In this document: positions 51,237 through 58,779 of the stretch, in pieces
How positions within the stretch are numbered: position 1 is the first letter of the stretch
How the letters are laid out: each line of letters opens with the position of its first letter
NCBI GenBank assembly: GCA_001692895.1
Contig: KV748288.1
Span: 161,395-225,394, forward strand
Length of the DNA stretch: 64,000 nt
Origin: Cenococcum geophilum 1.58
Lineage: Eukaryota > Ascomycota > Dothideomycetes > Gloniales > Gloniaceae
Direction: 5' to 3'
Made by a program: the position numbers and the translations under genes
Notes under the pieces: generated by a model
Seen by the model: only the letters and a program-made list of their open reading frames with translations
The model's database searches: none
Told to the model about the DNA's origin: nothing

Positions 51237-51576
51237 AATTAATAGAAGTCTAGAAGGGAGGTAACTCCTACTAGGCTTTTAGGTTAAAAGACAGTAGAGA
51301 GCAAAAGGACAGAAATAAATTGCAAAAGGACAGGGACAGGGGGTTAGGATTTTTTACAGTTTTTCTTACCATTTCTCATTCCCTAGTAGTTGTAGCATCT
51401 TAGTATTTTTACTAGGAAACTATAAACTCCTAATTTAGGGGTCTATAAACTACTAGGACATAGCTACTAGTACATATTAAGCTGCCCCAAAAAGGATTTA
51501 TGTATATAAGAACTATAGCGCCAATGCCCAGAGGCTGCATGCGCAGTATTGTACGTAGTATAATACAATGGATAAA

Positions 51577-51598
51577 ATAAAAAAAAAAAAAAAAAAAA
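51577..51598 (+). other. Poly(A) tail of the LINE insertion
   Basis: An A-rich run (AAAATAAAAAAA...) ends at 51598, immediately before the 15-bp target duplication. Marks the 3' end and orientation. Confidence 0.85.
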
Positions 51599-51639
51599 GA
51601 GATAAATAGGTAATAGAAATAGGTAATGAGATATAGGGC

Positions 51640-51800
51640 ACTAGGCATCAAAGACAGTAGTGAGACAGTAGTTATATGGTGGTAAGGAAGTCCGATTCAG
51701 GTCGACAGATTCAAACCAACTCCTGTATCCAAAGGCAAAGGCAGCCAGGTGCAGGCGCACTACCACCGCACCACTCAATCGGGATCTATGTAAAGAAATC
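51640..51800 (-). mobile_element. Possible tRNA-related SINE
   Basis: On the minus strand an A-box-like sequence (TGGTGCGGTGGTAGTGCG, 51774-51757) is followed ~57 nt later by a B-box-like GGTTTGAATC (51717-51708), close to the GGTTCGAATC of RNA polymerase III promoters. The spacing is longer than in most tRNAs and no acceptor stem closes, so it is not a tRNA gene. The sequence after the B box ends in short ATTACCTATTTC/ATTACCTATTTA repeats, which could be a SINE tail. The LINE lies at that tail. Confidence 0.35.
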
Positions 51801-51863
51801 GATCGAAGCTTCCAACGATTTCGCAATATATGACCTTGTTAGAGAGAATGTCAAGAGAGAAGT

Positions 51864-53213
51864 CTAACAGGAATCCTCAGCTTCTGTTACGATTTGCATA
51901 ATATCATCGGCAAATCCCTCATAGCTTTCCTGTAACAGCCCGGCACAAGTCGCAATCATATCTTTCGTAGCCGCTGAATCCCTGCCAATCAAGCTACCCC
52001 AAATTGTCATCCAGTCCGTGCCAATCTTTCTGTTGCCAATGGCCCGCTTGCTCTTCTTTAGAAATGCTACTGCGTCCTGCATATCCTTCATCTGGTAATA
52101 TCCGTCATGTTCTTTCATCATGTAGCTAATTCGATCCATCTTATTCACAAGCTGAATGGGCCACCAGGCATTGATGATCTTCAGCTTGCTCCCTTGCCAG
52201 GCGGCTTCGTTGCTGTATTGAGCAATCGTACGGGACACTTGGTCACTGAAGTAGTTGCCGACCTGATCGTTTATATAGTCTGTTGCAAGGGTGTTCTGGT
52301 TTGCAGAGTAAATTCTCTGGACAGCGTCCTGAAAAGCAGTTTTGTGTGTCTCGTCGGTGTCCGGATGGAACATGTAGTCAGCATCACCAGTTTTGCCGCT
52401 TGACCCGCGTGAGTTGATCGAGAGGCCTGAGATGCCGCCAAAAATGATGATGGTTATTGGTTGGGTGACTTCTGGATACTGGGCTAGCATGTCGTTGATT
52501 TGTGCGAACACTAGCGTAGCGTTAGAAATCAATACTCGACATAAAGGAGAGGCTCTTATACCTCTTTGCCAAGTAGCCCAATTTTGCGCGTATTCGGGAC
52601 CTGATCGCTTTTTGAATGCCGCCATCAACTCGCCTTTCTTACGTTCTTCACGCTTGCCGTTTCGGCATACCTTTCCTTTGGCCTTAACGGCATCCGACCA
52701 ATCATTCGCTGCCCCACGATCTATTGCATCCCTGAGGCTCGCTGGTTTGGGAAGAGTGTTAGGTCTAGGCTGAAGCTTCTCGCCCGGCTGTCTGGCGGCG
52801 CCAGCAGCGATGTATTTGGGGGGTTCAGGATTGACGATTGGATCGACAGGATCGGCCGCTACGATTTGTCCAGGTTTGACGTCCGCCGGCATGACATTTT
52901 CAGGAGTGAGGGGCTTGGGAACAACTGGTGCGGGAACAGCTGGCGGTTCGGGGTTGACTGGCTTGGGATTGGCAGGGTTATTGGGCTTCGGTACGGGAGC
53001 TGGAGGTCTGGGAGCGGGCACCGGGGCTCCTCCTGCTGGGGCTCTTTGGAGAACCGGGACGGCGACTCCTCTCTTCGGCTTCTCAATTGCAATGTCTCGA
53101 GCGAGAGAGGACGGCGACTCTGCCAGATCAGCTGGAATTGCGCTGGCATATGCTCCAAATCGGCCACCAAAGACCGCAAGCCCTAGGGCTACAGTAGCAA
53201 TAGAAAACCGCAT
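51864..53213 (-). CDS. Secreted Pro-rich protein with nucleotidyltransferase-like domain
   Basis: Exons 53213-52562 and 52510-51864; the 51-bp intron is in frame, so the unspliced frame also stays open. The intron has GTATAAG, a CTAAC branch site and CTAG, and splicing joins WQR to VFAQIN. Spliced length is 432 residues. I chose ATG 53213 because the frame upstream offers only TTG. A signal peptide (1-25, ends AYASA) is followed by a Pro/Ala/Val-rich linker (about 45-135). The C-terminal domain carries GG at 242-243 and DAD at 260-262, then YINDQV (about 296), KMDRI (341-345) and KDMQDAV (359-365). This order matches MNT-type nucleotidyltransferase folds (GG...DxD, then W/Y-x-ND, then K-x-RI and DA), which transfer nucleotides using two metal-binding acidic residues. 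Activity and substrate are unknown; secretion of such a fold is unusual. Confidence 0.75.
   Translation of the reverse strand: MRFSIATVALGLAVFGGRFGAYASAIPADLAESPSSLARDIAIEKPKRGVAVPVLQRAPAGGAPVPAPRPPAPVPKPNNPANPKPVNPEPPAVPAPVVPKPLTPENVMPADVKPGQIVAADPVDPIVNPEPPKYIAAGAARQPGEKLQPRPNTLPKPASLRDAIDRGAANDWSDAVKAKGKVCRNGKREERKKGELMAAFKKRSGPEYAQNWATWQRGIRASPLCRVLISNATLVFAQINDMLAQYPEVTQPITIIIFGGISGLSINSRGSSGKTGDADYMFHPDTDETHKTAFQDAVQRIYSANQNTLATDYINDQVGNYFSDQVSRTIAQYSNEAAWQGSKLKIINAWWPIQLVNKMDRISYMMKEHDGYYQMKDMQDAVAFLKKSKRAIGNRKIGTDWMTIWGSLIGRDSAATKDMIATCAGLLQESYEGFADDIMQIVTEAEDSC
52511..52561 (-). other. Probable 51-bp intron in the secreted NTase-like gene
   Basis: On the minus strand it runs from GTATAAG to CTAG, with TTTCTAACG 11 nt before the 3' end as branch site. 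Size and signals are typical of Pezizomycotina. Phase 1. Because 51 is a multiple of three and it contains no stop, gene finders may read it as 17 extra residues. Confidence 0.6.
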
Positions 53214-53522
53214 GATAGAACGGATCAATGTAGAAGTATGATTCGATTGAAATCTTCTGCCAGAGAAGACAAAGAGATGAGATGCTTCAGATCACAGTGA
53301 AAGAGACAAAGAAAATGATAATCTAACGAGGAGAGAACAGAGCATTCTTGTTACCCTTCTTAAACACCTTTGGTGATCTAGACAGATCAGAGGTCTGACC
53401 TTCTCTGTGATCTCATGACTCCTTATGGGGCTCTTGAACTCCTACAATCCATTAGGATGATGTTGCTACCCAAAAACAACACGGTCTCGAGGTGAAACAG
53501 AGCAGAAGTCACTAAGCCTACA

Positions 53523-53924
53523 ATGCATCTTAACGACATCGCCTCCATCGCACTCTCTGCGCATCTAACACTGCCACATCTCCAACAACACAGGATTGGG
53601 CCTAAAACTTCAAGAACACATGTAGCGCTATTACTTGAACGTATTCTTGGTCATTTACGCTCGAGAACGCCCGACCCAAACGTTGACGATCATCCATTGG
53701 GCCGAAGCTGTCTCCACGCCGCAATTGTATCATAACAACTATTCCGCCACAGAAAGGGCCCCTGGGTTGTGCAACTTGGCATATTTGTCTTCGCCTTTGG
53801 AGTCATCCTGACTGCCATCAGGAACAGCCACCTGTGCAAGACTGTCGAAGATCGCTTACGGGCTTATGCTGGGGGCGTAGATAGAGGAACCGATGCATCT
53901 CAAGCCCATGAGCTGTTCTTGTAG
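53523..53924 (+). pseudogene. Small frame with one internal stop, single membrane segment
   Basis: From ATG 53523 to TAG 53922 the same frame runs 134 codons with one break, a TAA at 53733 that would be CAA (Gln) before a C-to-T change. The N-terminal part is His/Leu/Arg-rich. After the break comes a hydrophobic segment, VVQLGIFVFAFGVILTAI, then a short acidic tail. No family was recognised. It could be a genuine small gene hit once by RIP, the last exon of a lost gene, or chance. It is divergent from the NTase-like gene, whose start is 310 bp away. Confidence 0.35.
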
Positions 53925-54827
53925 AGCAAAATCAGGGCCAATGAGTCTCGGCCCTGATACATTATTATCTGGGATTGGCTGTCGTGATATTGATCCAATG
54001 GCATTTGTTATACTTTCAAATTTTTACTTAATATTTCGTGGTTATTAAGATTGCTGGGATGCTGAAACGTCCAAATCGCACTAAAAATTGGGGTGGCCAC
54101 ATGCTTGTGCTGGCCACTTGCTAACTAGATGTGAATTGTTGCTACGTGTATGTAAGAGTATATATATTGGATCCCGCCACAGTTGCAATAGATTCGCAAG
54201 TACTGCTGTCTTTTTGGCCGTATGGCGATGTGGGGCGGGACACGTTAGAGTGTGAGAGGATCGAGGACTTGGGTTGTATACGAGGTGGTGTTACGTTCAT
54301 TTTAGGCTAGGCTTTCGCCCCATTCGGCTAAAAGCGGCAGGCTTGCAGTAGTTTGCGCTCTGAAACGCCACAATCCATGCTTAGATCTCGTACGACAAGC
54401 GGCCCAGCCTGCGAGAGTAAGAGCCGCACAGCCTCGTTTTAAGGCGTGTGAGTCTTATACTTATTCTGGCAGCGGCGCAATTTATTGTGATTTCCAGACA
54501 ACATGTACCATGGAGGAGGGTAGTGGTAAGAACACGTCGCGAAGCTCCATCCTTGTCGAACAGCCTCTTTGCCTCCCAATAGAGGCAGACTCCACGATCC
54601 ACTAATTTCTGGCTAGATTTTTGTATAGTCGAATTGGGAAGCATCAAATTACAAAGTGTCAAGTCTAGAGAGGGTATAAGAATGTCAGCGTTTTCCGCCA
54701 TCCCAGTCTCATCATCAAGTAAACACAACAGCCTTCTATCCAAACCACAATCCAGTAGTTCCTTTAACTTTACTTCCATCTATCACCTCTTATCAATCTC
54801 TCATCTTTTAAAACCACAAAGCCCACA
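53925..54827 (+). promoter_or_regulatory. Upstream region of the six-cysteine gene
   Basis: No gene is supported here. A TATATATA element lies near 54151-54160, and the last ~180 bp are pyrimidine-rich with CACAA-type sequence before the start codon, as in many fungal promoters. A 7-bp inverted pair, GTGGCCA (54093-54099) and TGGCCAC (54111-54117), could bind a dimeric regulator. Binding sites cannot be named. Confidence 0.4.
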
Positions 54828-55337
54828 ATGCAATTCCTCTCCGCTATTCTGCTTGGTGCAGCTAGCCTGGCTGCTGCCGCACCCGTCTCAGACGCGGAGC
54901 AGAACACTGCTGCCATATTGGACAAGCGCATTAAAGACACGAGCAACTGCGGCCTCGACATGTACCAGACCGCCACGGAAGCGCGCGTTGCGAACATCAT
55001 CGACGACTTCACCAGCGAATGCCACGACGGCACCGATGAATGCAAAACGACGACATTTGTGGGCAAACCTGGCGAGCAAGGCAAAGTGATCGCCTGCATC
55101 GGCCATACAGGCGTCTTCCTGAGCCTCGATAATGATCCAACTGGCAGTCATTTCAACGTCCCCTTCAACGCTGGCGACTTGGGCGAGCAGATAAAGGACA
55201 CGTACTATGACTGCTATGGGAAAGACCCTAATTCGGGAGCCGGAGACAAATCGTATATCAGGGCCTTCCAGTACTGGGGCCAGGGTTACAACCTACTCAT
55301 TGCGGGTAACGAGGACTGCGGGGCGAATGGTTTCTAG
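54828..55337 (+). CDS. Small secreted cysteine-rich protein (candidate effector)
   Basis: Intronless frame of 169 residues; start context CCCACAATGC has A at -3. Signal peptide about 1-18 (MQFLSAILLGAASLAAAA). Then a short propeptide ends at LDKR (31-34), a Kex2-type Lys-Arg site, leaving a mature protein of ~135 residues. It has six cysteines (41, 65, 72, 90, 129, 164), enough for three disulfides, acidic composition and many Gly/Asp. No internal repeats, no membrane segment, no GPI signal. Length, pre-pro structure and even cysteine number are those of fungal small secreted proteins. I do not recognise a named family and do not assign a function. It is free of RIP-type damage; the coding sequence is GC-rich compared with the flanks. 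Confidence 0.85.
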   Translation: MQFLSAILLGAASLAAAAPVSDAEQNTAAILDKRIKDTSNCGLDMYQTATEARVANIIDDFTSECHDGTDECKTTTFVGKPGEQGKVIACIGHTGVFLSLDNDPTGSHFNVPFNAGDLGEQIKDTYYDCYGKDPNSGAGDKSYIRAFQYWGQGYNLLIAGNEDCGANGF

Positions 55338-56720
55338 GAACTTTCGTGACGCGTAAGAAACGCGTAAGTCGGTGGAAGGACCCTCACCAGACTTCCGGGG
55401 GTTTCGAACATAGGAGCGTCGGGCGTTGAGTATTGGAGTTTTTCTTGAGTTTAGCATGGTTGTTCACTGAAGGGTTCTTGAATTTGGCCTGGCTGCTTCT
55501 TTGAGTGTTTTTCTCTTTTGTACAATAGAGCTTTGAAGTCGTTAGTGCAATGGAATTCTATTACTGAAAACTACTTTAGCCTTTCATTTGTTTTCTAATG
55601 TATCTTTCCGTCCCTGAGACTATTCGAATGTATTCACGCCGTAGGGTCTGGGCCTAGACAAACCTGGGCAGTTAAGCTACAAATGCGTAATGGTGAAAAT
55701 ACAACGACTATGATCGAGCTCAGACAGTTGTCTAATATCGTTCAATCACCAAGAATTATTGTGATGAGCAGAATTTGATTTCCAGAATTGAAGACCAGTC
55801 ATACGTTTTGCGCAGAGTCGGGAGGGACTCAACCAAGGTCGATGACGATGTCGTCGGCGAAAGTTCGTCGGACTCGCGGGACAAATCTAGAAACCAAAGG
55901 AGCTTAGACTTGCCTAGGACGCCTTATTGGGAAGGTTGAAGGTTCCAAGGTTAGAAGTCCCAGCCGAACACGCCGGACTGGGACCCTTGTCGCCAAGAGC
56001 ACAACTACGGACGTATTTAGCAATCTCCCACGTAGTGTTTCGCCCGAAACCAACGAAACAGGTGGAGGGCGTGTTTTGACGACGGAACGTTGCGAAAGAA
56101 TTTTCGGCCGTTATCAGAAGGATCGGAGTGTATTATTAAGACTAAGCGGCAAGGCACTGGGCGTCTTCTCGTCTCATCCTTCCAAACGGCGCTTACCTGA
56201 ACTATAAAACTGGTACACATGATCCGAAGCTCTTGCTTCGACCTAATTCCTTCTGTACCTAAGCCACGTTACTACTGCTTGCGTCAACGTGGATAAAGGA
56301 GGGCTGAAGGACGGATGAAGGAACCTCGGGATGATGGAGGCAGTCACATGCTCCCAGAATAACCACTTCACCCACCGGTCCCAGTCGAAGGAAGTCACCC
56401 ATTTACTCCATCATTCCTCCTGTGCTCTATTCGTGATGAAACCAGATATGCAATTTCCATTTTCATCAGAATCACAGCCTTCAGTATGGAATTAACACCT
56501 GGCCGTAGACGAACAGTGGCAATAGCTCTGGGAAAATAAAAGAGGCTCGGATCTCCTCCCAATCTACTCGCACCATCTTCAGCAAGTTCTATCTCTTCGA
56601 CACTCGGTTCAAAGCTTCTCCCGCTCTTTATCACGCTACCTTCGCTCTAAGACTTCCCCCAAATTTCCTTCTATTTTTCCTTCTATCCCTAAAATAACCT
56701 GCGCTTCTGTTCTTCTCAAG
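55338..56720. other. Intergenic region between the two plus-strand secreted-protein genes
   Basis: 3' region of the six-cysteine gene followed by the promoter of the four-exon gene. No convincing frame is present: the short minus-strand frames at 56017-56906 lack signals and partly oppose the promoter and first exon of the next gene. The last ~100 bp are TC-rich (TTCCTTCTATCCC), as expected of a fungal promoter. Confidence 0.5.
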
Positions 56721-57978
56721 ATGCTGAGCACACCCATCTCTCCAGCATTGGCTGCTGCTCTCTTGATATCCCTGGTTCCTAAAGCATTCGCGGGCAAGGT
56801 TGTTCCGTGTGCAGTAGGCTCCGGCAATGACAATGGTTGCTCGTACTGTGAAGACGACAAGGGCATCAACGTGACACCTTGGTCCTCGGCCACAGCAGAA
56901 TCCCACTTTGATATGCCCAATGCTGCATCTAAAACCGGCGGTGGTTATGATGTGTGGTGGGTGAGTAGCGCTTCTACCTTAAACTCTTACATTCACCCCT
57001 AAGATCAAAAGCTAAACCCAATTGCAACAGAACATCCAACAGCCAGATCCGGGCTGTCGCATCATCATCACCGAGCCGTACAGCACCGATAAGGGGAGCA
57101 CCGACTCGCGGCTCTCGGGTAATGTCATCCTATCCGCGGGCTATGGCGGATGCTATTTTGCGCATGTCGGCTCCCGCAGTGTCGCTGCTGGATTCTGCTG
57201 CGGCTCGGGCGACTGTGGGGCTGCGGGCGCCGCTCCACACAAGAAGAAGCGCGAGTTGCTGCCGAGCAGAATCATGCGTGGCCTTCCAAGCGACACCAGC
57301 GACCTAGAGGTGCGAAGTTGGAGAAACCCAAATCCGGAAGACCCTAAACCTGCGCCACCACCGCCTGCCGTTCAAGTAAGACAACTTTAGCCTCTCACGG
57401 GGCTCCTTGCTAACACTCGTGATTCAGTGCTCCGCGCCCACGTCCGATGGCGACACCTACACCAAGGCCGGGCCGCAGCAGATCGACGGTCAGTCGCTCA
57501 ACTGCAACGGCGGCGAGTCGTGTGCCATGTCGCCGGATATGTCGGTTTCCGCCTCTACCTCACTTATGAACGAAGAGTCCACCACCCATACCGACAGCCA
57601 GGGCTTCTCCTATAGCATGACAGCCGGGTTCATGTTCATTGGCCCGACAGCGACCGTTACGGTCGGCTATAACATGGACTGGTCTAATGCAGTGACGGAA
57701 GCTGCGTCGACGACGAGCACGCACACGGTCACTAAATCTCTTACGCTGAGCATCGGTCTCGTACCTGGCGCCAACTTCAACCGTGAGTCTGACACCTTTC
57801 TCTACATTGCGGATCGACCTGCTAACGATGTTTGATAGTCTGGTTCACACCAACGCTCAGGTGCCAGTCATTCAAGATTACCTGCAACGGCGTAGATCAA
57901 AAGATCGAGAAGTGCACCCCTGTGCTTGACGGCAATGGCAACCCGACCGGAGACCACGGTGTCATGACTGTCGCCTAG
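56721..57978 (+). CDS. Secreted Cys-rich protein with Ser/Thr-rich beta-type C-terminal domain
   Basis: Four exons: 56721-56960, 57031-57375, 57428-57782, 57839-57978, giving 359 residues. Introns are 70, 52 and 56 bp with GTGAGT/GTAAGA/GTGAGT donors, and CTAAC branch sites in the last two; all junctions keep frame. Signal peptide 1-24 (ends AFA). The N-terminal half has a Cys cluster (30, 40, 43, 89, 121, 136, 137, 142). A basic KKKR (151-154) could be a Kex2 cut, and a Pro-rich linker (about 182-193) leads to the second half. That half has alternating Ser/Thr and hydrophobic residues (FSYSMTAGFMFIGPTATVTV), suggesting amphipathic beta strands, then WFTPTLRC, ITCNG and a last Cys. The layout recalls beta-rich extracellular proteins, including aerolysin-type folds, but similarity is only in pattern and no toxin function is claimed. 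Confidence 0.8.
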
Positions 57979-58158
57979 AGGGACATGGTGTAGTCTGTGT
58001 CGGAGAGGATAATCATGTTGGCGATGCGGGCTGGCGCGGCGCAATGGAGTCTCTACTTTTTTGTTTTCCTGTCTTTTTGATTTGAGCAATATCCCATGCG
58101 CCGTTGAGGCGTACACTAAAAGAGGCCCGTGCGCGAACACCGAAACATCCTCCAAGGA

Positions 58159-58354
58159 TGTGAGGGGACTTTGTAGACAGGGGGCTATAAGGACACGATT
58201 GTGGAACAGGATAGATTGGTAAGAGAGACAAATCCTTAAGGAGGTAAGGCCTCTGGGATCGTGGAGACTATATACTACGGGCACGTGCCTCCGGCACGTA
58301 ACCGGCAACCATCCGAGGGGCATCCGGGGGTTATCCTAAGGGCAACCTAAGGTA
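58159..58354 (+). repeat. Truncated solo LTR at the right edge of the gene island
   Basis: Matches the reverse complement of the 215-bp solo LTR at 34609-34823 from its TGTGAGGGGA end (58159) for ~195 bp, then stops where Crypton C1 starts. Differences are largely G-to-A on this strand, plus a two-base insertion. Lies 180 bp downstream of the four-exon gene, so it may include that gene's terminator region. Confidence 0.8.
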
Positions 58355-58779
58355 TCGGAGGTCCGGGTTAGGCTTGGCATAACCTTAGGTTACGTATGAC
58401 CCCCTAAGGTCCGCGACATATCGTCCAAATATTACCCCCCCCTTTTAGTAGTGGCCCCTACTTTTTGGACGCGTTTTTGAGGCCTAGGTTAGTACTAGGT
58501 TAGTATAGAGGACCTTATCGCGCGCCTTTAACCTCATCATCGCCTCAACAATCCATTTTTTGACCCTCTTCCTATTCTTATGCCCGCGCTAGCTCCTAGC
58601 TCGCGCGGGGCTTCTAGTTTTATATAGAACGGCCTACTATAATTCTAATTCTATAATATAGAGCTCTCTTCTTCTCCTCCTCTATTAATATTTACNCGTT
58701 NAGTNGCTTTATTTACCTATACCCGCGCTATACTTACGCGTCTTCCCCCTAACCTCTTACGGAGATAGAGTCTTTTAAG

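Larger units (their letters stand above)
49340..51598 (+). mobile_element. LINE-derived insertion with ORF1 and poly(A), no reverse transcriptase
   Basis: Bounded by a perfect 15-bp target duplication, GAGATAAATAGGTAA, at 49325-49339 and 51599-51613. The right end is an A-tract directly before the duplication. These are hallmarks of target-primed reverse transcription. The only coding relic is a zinc-knuckle ORF1; just ~340 bp separate it from the poly(A), so no ORF2 fits. It was therefore inserted as an internally deleted or ORF1-only element, mobilised by machinery from elsewhere. Confidence 0.85.

Noticed and set aside
51430..51651. 73-codon minus-strand frame with poly-Phe
   Set aside because: The Phe run is the poly(A) tail of the LINE read backwards.
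51690..51800. tRNA gene
   Set aside because: A- and B-box-like words are present but no acceptor stem, anticodon arm or normal spacing can be formed.
52107..53241. Plus-strand open frames of up to 143 codons opposite the NTase-like gene
   Set aside because: They are antisense shadows; the Gly/Thr-rich composition mirrors the Pro-rich coding strand, and they lack introns, signal peptide or promoter.
54381..54779. 132-codon minus-strand frame upstream of the six-cysteine gene
   Set aside because: It overlaps the promoter and leader of that gene, shows no domain, and has no fungal promoter features of its own.
54634..55151. Alternative frames over the six-cysteine gene
   Set aside because: They overlap the signal-peptide frame in another register or on the other strand and have no independent support.
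56395..56920. Minus-strand frames of 79-94 codons near the start of the four-exon gene
   Set aside because: They oppose its promoter and first exon, and exon structure and signal peptide support the plus-strand gene.
56721..57978. Firm call as a pore-forming toxin
   Set aside because: Only the Ser/Thr-hydrophobic alternation is reminiscent; no family signature is seen, so it is left as an uncharacterised secreted protein.
57868..58323. 151-codon minus-strand frame
   Set aside because: It spans the last exon, the 3' region and the solo LTR, mixing unrelated sequences.
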